A stretch of DNA of 64,000 nt from Myxococcus dinghuensis (GTDB lineage Bacteria; Myxococcota; Myxococcia; Myxococcales; Myxococcaceae), in assembly GCF_024198235.1 (NCBI RefSeq), contig NZ_JAKCFB010000012.1, positions 124,001 through 188,000 of the forward strand, read 5' to 3'. A program made the translations under genes and the position numbers. Shown here piece by piece: positions 20,014-30,321 of the stretch (position 1 is the stretch's first letter; every line of letters begins with the position of its first letter). The notes beneath the pieces were generated by a model, which did no database searches, was not told where the DNA came from, and saw only the letters and a program-made list of their open reading frames with translations.

Positions 20014-20529
20014 TCAGGAGGAAACGACGTTCAGCGCGCCGTGGGGGAGGCCCGCGGCCGGGAGGGGCGGCGGGACGCGGGCATGCCACGTCTCCACCAC
20101 GGGCTCGATGCGAGGGGTGATCCGGATGACGGAGCTGGGGAAGCAGTGCGCGGGCAGCTCCGAGAAGATGAGGCGCACCACCTCCGCGTCCGTGTCGGTG
20201 GCCACGGCCACGTGCGGCCGGACGATGAGGTCGGTGAGGTGCGGCGTCTGGCCGGGCCCCGCCACCACGCGGGCCACCGCGCAGCTCTGGTAGAAGAGGA
20301 CGGGCACGTCCGCCTCCCGCGCGCGCTCCAGGAAGGCCAGCAGCGTGCGGCCCTCCACGGCGCCCACCAGCAGCGCCTCCGGCGCCCAGCGGCCATCGTC
20401 GGGCCCGTGCGACTCCCCGAGCGGGATGCCGATGGGCACGGGGGGCGCCCGGTCGCTCGTCAGCACGGCGCCCCGGTCGCCTTGCCAGTAGAGGCGTGTT
20501 TCGTACTCTGTGACGGTAACGGACGTCAT
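20014..20529 (-). CDS. OsmC-like protein without the peroxidatic cysteine
   Basis: A 171-residue protein with the OsmC/Ohr layout: an N-terminal beta strand pair (YETRLYWQGDRGAVLTSD), central helix (APEALLVGAVEGRTLLAFL) and C-terminal ELPAHCFPSSVI. In active OsmC/Ohr the central helix carries the peroxidatic Cys in LLxxLxxC; that position here falls in GAVEGRT with no Cys. The C-terminal Cys (C129) remains, and an extra C83 lies in YQSCAVARV. It is therefore probably not a classical thiol peroxidase. The start has AAGGAGA about 6 bp upstream. Confidence 0.75.
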   Translation of the reverse strand: MTSVTVTEYETRLYWQGDRGAVLTSDRAPPVPIGIPLGESHGPDDGRWAPEALLVGAVEGRTLLAFLERAREADVPVLFYQSCAVARVVAGPGQTPHLTDLIVRPHVAVATDTDAEVVRLIFSELPAHCFPSSVIRITPRIEPVVETWHARVPPPLPAAGLPHGALNVVSS

Positions 20530-20648
20530 GGGCTCTCCTTCCGCCGGGCCCTTCTCCGGCCTTGCCCTTTCAACCCGTGTGCCGCGAGGCTGCTTCAATC
20601 CGGACCGAGGTGTCACCCCGCGGTCCGGGGTGGGGGCGAGAGGGTAGC

Positions 20649-22061
20649 TCATGGCAACCCCAAGAGCCTTAGCACCTGGGGGCCGGTCAGACTGACCAGC
20701 AGGCAGCCGGCCAGCATGAGGGGCAGTCCCAAACGCAGGAGTTCCGAGGCCGCGAGGCCCTCGCCGGCCACCATCGCGTTGGGCGGCGTGCTGATGGCGA
20801 AGGGGATGCCCAGCGAGCACCCCATCGCGATGAGCACGGGCGTGGACGCCGAGGGCTCCAGCGCCCCGGCCAACGGGATGAGCAGGGCCGCCGTGCCGGT
20901 GTTGCTCATCAGCGCGGAGAGCACGGCCGCCACCGCGACGAGGACGCCCATGCGCGCCTCGCGCGGCCAGGCCGCCAGGTTGGCCCCGTCCAGCACCCGC
21001 GCCACCAGGCCCGACTGCTCCAGGAGCCGGCCCAGGGCGATGCCGCCCGCGATGAGCAGCAGCGTGGACCAGTCGAGTCGTCCCAGGTCCTCGCGGGACA
21101 GGAGCCCGGTGCCGAACAGCACCGCCGTGGCGCCGAGCGCGACGATGGGGGCGGACACGCCGTGGAGGGGCTCCGACAGCCACGCGACGATGCAGGCCGC
21201 GCACACGGCGAGGACGCGGCGGCCGGTGGGCTTCAGCGCCTGGGGGGCGGCCACGGGGAGCTCCAGCTCGCCGCCCACGCGGAAGCGCAGGAGCACCAGC
21301 CCGAAGCCGAGCACCAGCATCAGCGCGGTGAGCGGGAGGGCGAAGACCATCCACCCCGCGAAGGTGACGGGGGCGTGCGCGGACGCCGCGGACACCGCGA
21401 GCGCGTTGGGTCCGCTGCCCACGGGCGTCGCCATGCCTCCCAGGTTGGCGCCCAGGGCGACCACGGCGAGCAGCGCGGGCCGCAGCGCCGCGCCCGGCGC
21501 CAGCGTGACGAGCAACGGGCGGAGCGCCGCCAGCATCATCGCCGCCGCGGCGACGTTGGACATCCACATGGAGAGGAAGGCCACGCCGGCCATCACCCAC
21601 AACAGGAGCAGGCGGGGGCGGCCCCTCGACAGCCGCACGACGTGCCGGGCCACGGCCGTGTCCAGGCCATGGCGCATCGCCGCCACCTCCAACGTGAAGC
21701 CCCCGAGGAACAGCACGAGCACCGGGTCCGCGCACCACGCCAGCACGGACGACACGCCATATCCCTCGCCCATGGGGCCGAGCAGGAGTGGCGTCGCCCC
21801 GAGCAGCAGCAGCGTGGGCACGAACGGCGGCACCAGCTCCGTGAGCCAGAGCACCAGGCACGCGCCACCCACGAACACCGTGCGCGCCGCCACGCCGTCC
21901 TCCACGCCGAACCTCGCCACGAGCGCGACGGCCCCGAGCCCCACCAGCGCCAGCACGTGCCGGACGCCGAGGCGCCGACGAAGGCGCGGTCCGGGGTCGG
22001 GCGGCGCGGGAGGGAGGGGGAGGGCCTCGTCCGGGAGGGACGTGGCGGGCAGGGCGCTCAT
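20649..22061 (-). CDS. SLC13/DASS-family anion (dicarboxylate/sulfate) transporter
   Basis: A 470-residue inner-membrane protein with about 11-12 predicted helices. Two Ser-Asn-Thr/Val-type hairpin signatures (MSNVAAAAMML, MSNTGTAALLIPLA) and two downstream Pro-Asn motifs (TPVGSGPNALA, STPPNAMV) match the sodium- and substrate-binding sites of the divalent-anion:Na+ symporters. The substrate (succinate-type, sulfate or other) cannot be told. The first 30 residues are Pro-rich and cytoplasmic. No clear ribosome binding site precedes the ATG at 22061. Confidence 0.9.
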   Translation of the reverse strand: MSALPATSLPDEALPLPPAPPDPGPRLRRRLGVRHVLALVGLGAVALVARFGVEDGVAARTVFVGGACLVLWLTELVPPFVPTLLLLGATPLLLGPMGEGYGVSSVLAWCADPVLVLFLGGFTLEVAAMRHGLDTAVARHVVRLSRGRPRLLLLWVMAGVAFLSMWMSNVAAAAMMLAALRPLLVTLAPGAALRPALLAVVALGANLGGMATPVGSGPNALAVSAASAHAPVTFAGWMVFALPLTALMLVLGFGLVLLRFRVGGELELPVAAPQALKPTGRRVLAVCAACIVAWLSEPLHGVSAPIVALGATAVLFGTGLLSREDLGRLDWSTLLLIAGGIALGRLLEQSGLVARVLDGANLAAWPREARMGVLVAVAAVLSALMSNTGTAALLIPLAGALEPSASTPVLIAMGCSLGIPFAISTPPNAMVAGEGLAASELLRLGLPLMLAGCLLVSLTGPQVLRLLGLP

Positions 22062-22241
22062 GTCGGGGCTTCACCGTCGTGGGGAGGGGACCTCGCGGGG
22101 GCGAGGTCTCGGGGGGGCGGACATCGATGCGTGTGAGGAGGCCCGGGGACGCCTTCTCCGGACGTCACGGCTCCGGGGCCTGTTCGGCACGGGGTCGCCC
22201 GCCCGGAGCGGACGGCGAGGGGCGTCCCCTTGCGGACCGGG

Positions 22242-22673
22242 TCAGGCGTTGAACTCGGTGGCCAGCTCCTTGCGGTCCAGGTCCGCGATGAGCTGCTGGG
22301 CGTAGCGGACCAGGTCCGCCTCCGTGAGGATGCCGAGCAGCGTGCCGTCCGCGTCCGCCACGGGGAGACAGCCGAACTTGTGGCTCAGCATCAGCTCCAC
22401 GGCCTTGCGCAGCGGCGTGTCCGGCAGCACGGTCGTCACGTCGCGCGTCATGATGTCCGCGGCCCACAGCGGCTGGGCGGCGGGGTCCGTGGCGTGTGTC
22501 GCGGCGGCTCGCAGCAGGTCGCGGTGGGTGATGAGGCCCACCAGCTTCCCCTGACGGACCACGGGGAGGTGTCGGATGCGGTGGAGCTTGAGCAACTCAT
22601 CCGCCTTCCCCAGGTTCTGCGTTTCCTTGAGGGTGACCACCTCTCGCGTCATCAGTTCTCCGACAATCTGCAT
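22242..22673 (-). CDS. Tandem CBS domain protein
   Basis: A 143-residue protein that is nothing but two CBS motifs: IVGELMTREVVTL to LVGLITHRDLL (residues about 2-60) and ADIMTRDVTTVLP to LGILTEADLV (about 75-130). CBS pairs bind adenine nucleotides and act as energy or ligand sensors; the partner here is unknown. The start at 22673 (MQIVGEL) has GGAG about 10 bp upstream. The gene is divergent from the TPP riboswitch-thiC unit, and inverted repeats in the 226-bp gap may serve it. Confidence 0.92.
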   Translation of the reverse strand: MQIVGELMTREVVTLKETQNLGKADELLKLHRIRHLPVVRQGKLVGLITHRDLLRAAATHATDPAAQPLWAADIMTRDVTTVLPDTPLRKAVELMLSHKFGCLPVADADGTLLGILTEADLVRYAQQLIADLDRKELATEFNA

Positions 22674-22731
22674 TTGTGGCACTCTCCATTGGGTGGTCTG
22701 CCTCCCTCCCATTGCATGGAGGAGGCCAGAC

Positions 22732-22759
22732 GGGTTTCGCAGGGCGTACGGCGAAACCC
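22732..22759. repeat. Perfect inverted repeat (9-bp arms)
   Basis: GGGTTTCGC and GCGAAACCC flank a 10-bp centre, about 60 bp upstream of the CBS gene. It could be an operator or a hairpin in the CBS leader. Confidence 0.5.
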
Positions 22760-22768
22760 TCGACCTCT

Positions 22769-22787
22769 ACACGCAAGGTTTGCGTGT
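22769..22787. repeat. Perfect inverted repeat (8-bp arms)
   Basis: ACACGCAA-GGT-TTGCGTGT, a compact palindrome 9 bp from the previous one, in the divergent CBS/thiC region. It has the look of a dimeric regulator site. Confidence 0.45.
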
Positions 22788-22860
22788 CGGCACCTCACCC
22801 CGCACGTCTTGCGTCCCGGGTGTTGGCTGGTGGGCGTCAGCCCGGGGCGTTCGGGTCGGT

Positions 22861-22889
22861 TGAAGCCCGTTCCCATGTGCGCTACATGC
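22861..22889 (+). promoter_or_regulatory. Candidate promoter of the thiC transcript
   Basis: TTGAAG (22861-22866), a 17-bp spacer and TACATG (22884-22889) place the start point near 22896, just before the riboswitch aptamer. The position supports the call more than the match quality does. Confidence 0.45.
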
Positions 22890-22899
22890 TCACCCCAGT

Positions 22900-24924
<2,025 letters not shown>

Positions 24925-25064
24925 GCCACGAGCCCCGGTCTCGAGGTCGTCAAACCACCTGGGACATCACCTGTCCGAGACGTGACAATGGGAGTGGGTG
25001 CATGTCATGGTAGGCACGCATGGGCGCGGTGTTCGCGCCCTCGATTATCGGGAGGGGAGACTTC

Positions 25065-25454
25065 ATGGAGACTCCACCGCGGGAACAATTGGGAACGTAC
25101 GTCACGGGCACGCCGATGCCGACCCAGGATGAGAAGACGATGGCGCTGATCGCCCACATGGGCACCATCCTGGCCAACTTCGTGGGACTGGGCTTCGCCG
25201 TTCCGCTCGTGCTCATGCTGACGAAGGGCAAGGAGTCGTCCTTCATCCGCGAGCACGCGGTGGAGTCGCTGAACTTCCAGATCACCGTCTTCATCGCGGC
25301 GGTGGTGGCCTCCATCACCCTGTGCGTGGGCATCGGCTTCATCCTGCTGCCCATCGTCGGCATCGTGGCGCTGGTGTTCTCCATCATCGCCGGCCTGAAG
25401 GCGAACGAGGGCCAGCTGTACAAGTACCCGGTGAACATCCGGCTGGTGAAGTAG
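25065..25454 (+). CDS. DUF4870 membrane protein
   Basis: A 129-residue protein of the DUF4870 family: EKTMALIAHMGTIL, KGKESSFIREHAVESLNFQI and the repeated membrane helices that follow (three segments between residues about 35 and 110). The charged motif between helices 1 and 2 (KESSFIREHAVES) is the family hallmark. Function is unknown. The start at 25065 has GGGAGGGGA upstream. It is convergent with moaA; two hairpins lie between. Confidence 0.88.
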   Translation: METPPREQLGTYVTGTPMPTQDEKTMALIAHMGTILANFVGLGFAVPLVLMLTKGKESSFIREHAVESLNFQITVFIAAVVASITLCVGIGFILLPIVGIVALVFSIIAGLKANEGQLYKYPVNIRLVK

Positions 25455-25462
25455 CGGTTCCT

Positions 25463-25523
25463 GGCCCTCTCCGGAGGGCCTTGGCATCCCGGGCGGGCCA
25501 GGCGCGAGCGCGCGGGCCCGCCC
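25463..25523. terminator. Two hairpins between convergent genes
   Basis: GGCCCTC-TCCG-GAGGGCC (25463-25480) is followed by a 9-bp stem GGGCGGGCC/GGCCCGCCC (25491-25523). There is no long T run. They sit between the DUF4870 and moaA stops and could end transcription from both sides. Confidence 0.45.
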
Positions 25524-25546
25524 GTGGTGTTTCGAGGGGCTCCGGG

Positions 25547-26560
25547 TCAGCCGCCGATGCCCATCATGGGCAGCAGCGTGGCGCCGTTGCCGGGCTCGGT
25601 GAAGCGGTGTCCGTCCGGCTTGTCCCCGAGCGCCCGCCGGATGGCGCGGGCCAGCTCCTCGTCGGTCGCGCCGCCCCGGATGAGCTGGTGCAGGGGCGCC
25701 TGCGCGCGTCCACCCAGGCAGCTCCTCAGGTCGCCGTTGGAGGCCACGCGCACGCGGTTGCAGCCGCCGCAGAAGTTCTGGGTGAGCGGGGAGATGAAGC
25801 CCACGCGCCCGCTGGCCGCGCTCCAGTAGCGCGCGGGACCCGAGGTGGAGGAGTCGGCCGGGGGCGTCGTCTCCTCGGGCTCGGGTGTGAGGGCCAGGCC
25901 CTCGTCGCGCAGGCGGGCGACGAGCTCCGCGGTGGGCACCGGCGTACCCTGGCCGAAGGGCATCAGCTCGATGAAGCGGGGGACGACGTGGCGCGCGTGG
26001 GCGTACTCCACCAGGGCGCGGACCTCGTGGTCGTTCACCCCGCGCATCACCACCACGTTGAGCTTGAGCGACGCGTAGCCCGCGGCGGCCGCCGCGTCGA
26101 TGCCCCGCAGCACGGCGGCGAAGTCCCCCTGCTTGGAGATTCGCCGGAAGGTCTCCGCGGACAGCGTGTCGAGGCTGATGTTGAGCTGATCCACGCCCGC
26201 CTCGCGCAGCGGGGTGGCCAGGGCCTCCAGGTGGCTGGCGTTGGTGGTGATGGCCAGGTGCTGGATGCCGGGCAGGCGGGAGATCCGCCGGGCGATGTCG
26301 ACGATGTCGGGCCGGATGAGCGGCTCGCCGCCGGTGAGTCGCACGCGGCGGATGCCCATGCTCGCGAAGAGGGCGGCGATGCGCCCCAGCTCCTGCGCGT
26401 CGAGCAGGTCCTTCTTGCCGCCCCACGAGGCGGGGGAGCAGTAGGTGCAACGGAAGTTGCAGCGGTCCGTGACGCTCAGCCGCAGGTACGTCATGCGGCG
26501 CCCCTGGGCATCCAGCAGGGGCGGGGTCAGCGGATCCGTCTGGAGGCCGAGCGTCGTCAC
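25547..26560 (-). CDS. moaA: GTP 3',8-cyclase (molybdenum cofactor synthesis)
   Basis: A 337-residue radical-SAM enzyme for the first step of molybdopterin synthesis, GTP to 3',8-cH2GTP. The N-terminal cluster motif is C34-x3-C38-x2-C41 (CNFRCTYC). The C-terminal cluster residues are in CGGCNRVRVASNGDLRSCLG. RRVRLTGGEPLIR and the QLNISLDTL motif are typical. The start is a GTG at 26560. The very C-terminal GG, conserved in MoaA, is present (MGIGG). moeA lies 20 kb away, so molybdenum cofactor genes are dispersed. Confidence 0.97.
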   Translation of the reverse strand: MTTLGLQTDPLTPPLLDAQGRRMTYLRLSVTDRCNFRCTYCSPASWGGKKDLLDAQELGRIAALFASMGIRRVRLTGGEPLIRPDIVDIARRISRLPGIQHLAITTNASHLEALATPLREAGVDQLNISLDTLSAETFRRISKQGDFAAVLRGIDAAAAAGYASLKLNVVVMRGVNDHEVRALVEYAHARHVVPRFIELMPFGQGTPVPTAELVARLRDEGLALTPEPEETTPPADSSTSGPARYWSAASGRVGFISPLTQNFCGGCNRVRVASNGDLRSCLGGRAQAPLHQLIRGGATDEELARAIRRALGDKPDGHRFTEPGNGATLLPMMGIGG

Positions 26561-26617
26561 GGGATGCCTGCCCTCATCACCACCGCCCCGGGTCGGTCCC
26601 AGAAGGAGCCCGGAGGA

Positions 26618-27868
26618 TCAGCCCTCGCTGCCCGTGGCGGAACGGATGGTGTTCACCTTGGGCTCGGCCAGCTCGGTGGAGCTGGTGCTCGCGCGGGGGG
26701 CCGGCGAGGGCGCGGGCTCGAGGTCGTCATCCAGGTCGGTCAGCCGCGCCAGCTCCGCCTCCGCCTCGTTGGCCTCCTGTTCGGCCACCGGGAGCTGGAG
26801 CTTCTTCTTCGCCATCTCCTCCTTGATGCGGATGAGCCCCTCCTCGCCGATGTCGAGGAACGCGCGCACGACCTCCGGGTCGAACTGCGTGTTGGAGCAG
26901 CGGCGGATCTCCTGGATGGCGTTGGCGAACGTGGTGCCCTTGCGGTACGGCCGGTCGCTCGTCATCGCGTCCAGCGTGTCCGCCACGGCGAAGATGCGCG
27001 CGCCGATGTGGATCTCCTGCCGCTGGAGGTTGCGTGGGTAGCCCGCGCCGTCCCAGCGCTCCTGGTGGGAGAGCACGATGGCGGAGGGCGTGGCGAGGAA
27101 GGGGATGGCCTGGATCATCTGGAAGCCGATCTCCGGATGCTTACGCATCTCCAGCCACTCGTCGGGCGTGAGCTTGCCCGGCTTGAGCAGCACCGCGTCC
27201 GGCACGCCGATCTTCCCGATGTCGTGCAGCAGCGCGCCGCGGCCGATCTCCTCCAGCTCCTTGCCCTGGATGCCCATGCGGCCGGCGATGGCGGACGTGT
27301 AGCTGACCACGCGCTGGGAGTGGTCGCTCGTCTCGTGCTCGCGCGCGTCCAGCGCCGCGACCAACGCCAACAGCGTGTTCTGGTACGTGTTGGCGATGTT
27401 GTGCAGCGCGCTGCGCAGCTCCTGGGTGCGATCCCGCACCTTGCGCTCCAGCTTCTTCTGGTAGCGCTTGCGCGCCATCTCGATGCGGCGCTTGGCGAGC
27501 GCCCGCTCGATGGCCCGGATGAGGTCGGTCAGCTTCGGTGGCTTGAGCAGGTAGTCCACCGCGCCGCGGCGCAGGCAGTCCACCGCGGACTCCGTGTCGC
27601 CATAGCCGGTCAGCATGATGACCGACGTGTCGGGGAAGCGCTCTCGCAGGTTCTCCAGGAGCCAGAGGCCGTCCTTGCCCGGCATCTTCATGTCGCTGAT
27701 GACGAGCGGCGTGTCCTCCTCGCTCGCCAGATCCAGCGCCATCTCGGCGCCGCTGGCGACGACGCAGTTGTAGCCCTCTTCGCGTAGGAGGACCGAGATG
27801 ACGTCCCGTACGGAGTCGTCATCGTCGACGATGAGGATTCGGGGTGGTGCAGGAGGGATGGCTTCCAC
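26618..27868 (-). CDS. HD-GYP response regulator (RpfG-like c-di-GMP phosphodiesterase)
   Basis: About 416 residues: receiver with D59 (LVISDMKMPGKDG) and K109 (YLLKPP), a coiled-coil linker (residues about 125-155), then an HD-GYP domain with HDIGK (H215, D216) and DGAGYP (up to P278). The HHE preceding GYP is SHQE here, a common variant. The family hydrolyses cyclic di-GMP. A charged, acidic C-terminal tail of about 70 residues follows. The GTG at 27868 is the first plausible start before the receiver, but it lacks a good ribosome binding site, so the start is uncertain. Confidence 0.92.
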   Translation of the reverse strand: MEAIPPAPPRILIVDDDDSVRDVISVLLREEGYNCVVASGAEMALDLASEEDTPLVISDMKMPGKDGLWLLENLRERFPDTSVIMLTGYGDTESAVDCLRRGAVDYLLKPPKLTDLIRAIERALAKRRIEMARKRYQKKLERKVRDRTQELRSALHNIANTYQNTLLALVAALDAREHETSDHSQRVVSYTSAIAGRMGIQGKELEEIGRGALLHDIGKIGVPDAVLLKPGKLTPDEWLEMRKHPEIGFQMIQAIPFLATPSAIVLSHQERWDGAGYPRNLQRQEIHIGARIFAVADTLDAMTSDRPYRKGTTFANAIQEIRRCSNTQFDPEVVRAFLDIGEEGLIRIKEEMAKKKLQLPVAEQEANEAEAELARLTDLDDDLEPAPSPAPRASTSSTELAEPKVNTIRSATGSEG

Positions 27869-28026
27869 GGCGGGAGATTCTAGAGGTTTCCGGGTTTCAA
27901 TGGCGAATGAGTCAGGGAAATTACCACCTTCCACTACTTGCAGGTTGACAGTCCAGCGAGCTGGTCGAAAAGGCAACCCTGGGAGGGGAGGCGGGCGATC
28001 AGGCGGATCCTTCCTTCCGGGGGGGA

Positions 28027-29145
28027 TCAAGCCCGCGCGGCGAGGGGGGCGCGGTCGTAGCGGAAGGGGGCCAGGTCGACGGTGGTCTTCTCTCCGAGGA
28101 CGGCCTGGGCGACGAGCTTCGCGGTGATGGGCGCCAACAGGATGCCGTTGCGGAAGTGGCCGGTGGCCAGGAACAAGCCGGGCACGGGCCCCACCCCCAG
28201 GTAGGGCCGCTTGTCCTCCGTCCAGGGGCGGAAGCCGGCCCAGGTCTCGGTGATGGGCGCGGAGGCGAGGTCGGGGCACAGCTCCAGGACCATGTCGAGG
28301 ATGCGGGCCAGGCCGGCCGCGGTCACCTGCTTGTCGAAGCCCACCAGCTCCATGGTGCTGCCGGCGATGACGCGCCCGTCCGCCCGGGGGACGACGTAGC
28401 CCTTCGCGGAGGTGAGCACGCGCTCCAGCAGGGGCAGGCGTGTCTGGAGCTGGATCATCTGCCCGCGGGCCGGGCGCACCGCGCGGGCCTCCACGCCGGC
28501 GCCCTGCACCAGGGCGGACCACGAACCGGCGGCGACGACCACGGCGTCCGCGCGGAGCACCTCGCCGTCCAGGTCCACCCCCACGGCGCGTCCGTCCTCG
28601 TGCACCACGCCGCGCACGAAGCCGCTGCGGAACTCCGCGCCCACCCGCGCCGCCGCCATCGTGAGCGCGCGGACCAGGAGGCGATTGTCCACCTGGTGAT
28701 CATCCGGGAAGTGCGCGGCGGCCAGGGCCTTGGGAGACAGGCGCGGCTCCAGCTCCCGCGCCTGCGCGCCGTCGAGCAGCTCCGCGCGCAGGCCCATGCC
28801 GCGCTGCCACAGGACGGTGGACTCGAGGTGGTGCGTCGCGTCCTCGTCGAAGGCGACCTTGAGGATGCCGCACGCGCGGTACGCGACATCCACGCCCGTC
28901 AGTTCGCGCAGCTCCTCGGCGAAGGCGGGGTAGAGGCCGCGGCTGCGCAGGCACAGGTCGAGGAAGGGCCCGGGGCCGTCCGCCTCCATCTGGGGGGCGA
29001 GCATGCCCGCCGCGGCGCTGCTCGCCTCGGCGCCGGGGATGGCGCGTTCCAGGATGGTCACGCGCGCGCCCGCCTGCCTCAGCCGCAGCGCGATGCCGCA
29101 GCCCATGATGCCCCCGCCCACGACGATGACGTCCGAGACTCGCAT
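28027..29145 (-). CDS. thiO: Glycine oxidase (thiamine thiazole synthesis)
   Basis: A 372-residue FAD-dependent oxidoreductase of the DadA/ThiO group. The N-terminal dinucleotide-binding motif is VIVVGGGIMGCGIALRL. The FAD contacts ASSAAAGMLAPQ, VVVAAGSWSALV and GYVVPRADGRVIAGSTME are typical of ThiO, as is the C-terminal GHFRNGILLAPITA. ThiO oxidises glycine to the imine used for the thiazole ring. The start at 29145 has AGGAAG upstream. It is divergent from the his leader and separate from thiC. Confidence 0.9.
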   Translation of the reverse strand: MRVSDVIVVGGGIMGCGIALRLRQAGARVTILERAIPGAEASSAAAGMLAPQMEADGPGPFLDLCLRSRGLYPAFAEELRELTGVDVAYRACGILKVAFDEDATHHLESTVLWQRGMGLRAELLDGAQARELEPRLSPKALAAAHFPDDHQVDNRLLVRALTMAAARVGAEFRSGFVRGVVHEDGRAVGVDLDGEVLRADAVVVAAGSWSALVQGAGVEARAVRPARGQMIQLQTRLPLLERVLTSAKGYVVPRADGRVIAGSTMELVGFDKQVTAAGLARILDMVLELCPDLASAPITETWAGFRPWTEDKRPYLGVGPVPGLFLATGHFRNGILLAPITAKLVAQAVLGEKTTVDLAPFRYDRAPLAARA

Positions 29146-29211
29146 GGCTCTGCTTCCTGCTCGCCCTGTCGGGGGTTTGCAAGCGTCACGACAAGGGCAG
29201 GGGTGGCCGGG

Positions 29212-29241
29212 TTGACGGCGGGGGGTGTTTGCCATTACTGA
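29212..29241 (+). promoter_or_regulatory. Weak candidate his operon promoter
   Basis: TTGACG (29212-29217), an 18-bp spacer and TACTGA (29236-29241) would start transcription near 29248, just before the leader GTG at 29249. The -10 match is poor, so this is a tentative placement. Confidence 0.3.
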
Positions 29242-29248
29242 TGGAGCC

Positions 29249-29341
29249 GTGCGTCCTTCCTGCGTTCATCACCATCATGCGCATCATCGGCTCGGCCCCG
29301 ACGGGACCGTTCGCCATGCGCATGCCTGGGTGAACCGCTAG
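29249..29341 (+). CDS. hisL: Histidine-rich leader peptide of the his operon
   Basis: A 30-codon frame that starts with GTG and ends at the TAG at 29339-29341. It encodes four consecutive His, Ala, two more His (HHHHAHH, codons at 29267-29287) and two later His (HAH), eight in all. It precedes a rho-independent-type hairpin and hisG, the classical arrangement for attenuation by charged tRNA-His. GGAG lies only 2 bp before the GTG, too close for a normal ribosome-binding site. A GTG at 29225 in the same frame, or leaderless start, is possible. Confidence 0.75.
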   Translation: MRPSCVHHHHAHHRLGPDGTVRHAHAWVNR

Positions 29342-29377
29342 ACGCACCACCCACTCCGGCACCTGCCGCAGCGACCG

Positions 29378-29408
29378 AAGGCCCGTCCCCCCCGGACGGG
29401 CCTTTTTT
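29378..29408 (+). terminator. Attenuator terminator hairpin before hisG
   Basis: An 11-bp stem AAGGCCCGTCC/GGACGGGCCTT with a five-C loop runs directly into six T residues (29403-29408). It lies 37 bp after the leader-peptide stop and 53 bp before hisG. The 5' arm (29380-29387) can pair instead with GACGGGACC at 29300-29308 inside the leader gene, giving the antiterminator. Confidence 0.9.
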
Positions 29409-29460
29409 CGTTTCCGCGCGGCCTCCGTTGCTCCCCCGCAGTCCCCAGCAGGTCCATCCC

Positions 29461-30321
29461 ATGTTGCTGAAGATCGCGCTTCCCAACAAAGGCCGCCTCT
29501 CCGACGAGGTCCGCGAGCTGTTCTCCGACGCGGGCCTGGAGGTGCGCGCGCGTGGCGAACGCGCGCTCACCGCGTCGCTCGGAGGTGAGTTCGAGGCCAT
29601 CTTCGTCCGCGCCCAGGACATCCCGGAGTTCGTCGCGGATGGCGCGGCGCACGCGGGCGTGACGGGGTGGGACCTGGTGAGCGAGGCGGGGCGCGAGCTG
29701 GAGCACCTGATGGACCTGGAGTTCGGACGCTGTCGGCTGGTGGTGGCCGCGCGGGAGGAGAGCGGCATCGTCCAGGCGGGGGACGTGCGGGACGGGATGC
29801 GGGTGGCGTCGTGCTTCCCGCGCCTGACACAGGAGTACTTCGCGAGGCGGGGGCAGCGCGTCACGGTGGTGCCCGTGTCGGGCGCGGCGGAGATCGCCCC
29901 CCACCTGGGCATCGCGGACATCGTCGTGGACCTGACGTCCACGGGCTCGACGTTGAAGATGAACGGGCTGCGGGAGGTGGCCACCGTGCTGGAGTCGAGC
30001 GCGCGGCTGGTGGCGTGTGGCGTCAACGTCCCCGAGGCGCGGCGGAGGCTGGACGAGCTGAAGCTGGCGCTGGGGTCGGTGCTCGCGGCCCGGGGCAAGC
30101 GCTACCTGATGGCCAACGTCCCCAAGGCGGCGCTGACGCAGGTGCGGGAAGTGCTGCCCGGGCTCAACGGCCCCACCGTGGTGGACGTGCTGGATGGGGG
30201 CAACTTCGTCGCGGTGCACGCGGTGGTGCCGGCGAAGACCATCTACCGGACCGTCAACGCGCTGAAGGGCCTGGGCTGCGAGGGCATCCTCGTCACCCGC
30301 ATCGAAAGGTTGGTGGCGTGA
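29461..30321 (+). CDS. hisG: ATP phosphoribosyltransferase (long form)
   Basis: A 286-residue first enzyme of histidine synthesis. It is the long HisG form, with a C-terminal ACT-like regulatory region (residues about 215-286, KRYLMANVP to GCEGILVTRIE), so no HisZ is needed and feedback inhibition by histidine is expected. Landmarks are LLKIALPNKGRLSDE, GVTGWDLV and the PRPP loop DIVVDLTSTGSTLKMNGL. The start ATG at 29461 matches the family N-terminus. It shares one base with hisD (TGATG). Confidence 0.97.
   Translation: MLLKIALPNKGRLSDEVRELFSDAGLEVRARGERALTASLGGEFEAIFVRAQDIPEFVADGAAHAGVTGWDLVSEAGRELEHLMDLEFGRCRLVVAAREESGIVQAGDVRDGMRVASCFPRLTQEYFARRGQRVTVVPVSGAAEIAPHLGIADIVVDLTSTGSTLKMNGLREVATVLESSARLVACGVNVPEARRRLDELKLALGSVLAARGKRYLMANVPKAALTQVREVLPGLNGPTVVDVLDGGNFVAVHAVVPAKTIYRTVNALKGLGCEGILVTRIERLVA

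Noticed and set aside
20540..20590. CGGCAC-N5-TTGAA as a sigma54 promoter for the OsmC-like gene
   Set aside because: The -12 element has GA in place of the invariant GC, so the site does not meet the GG-N10-GC requirement.
20014..22074. A long minus-strand frame spanning the OsmC-like gene and reading through the transporter in a different frame
   Set aside because: Only the segment from 20529 shows domain structure and a ribosome binding site. The upstream part is Arg/Pro/Ala-rich shadow of the transporter.
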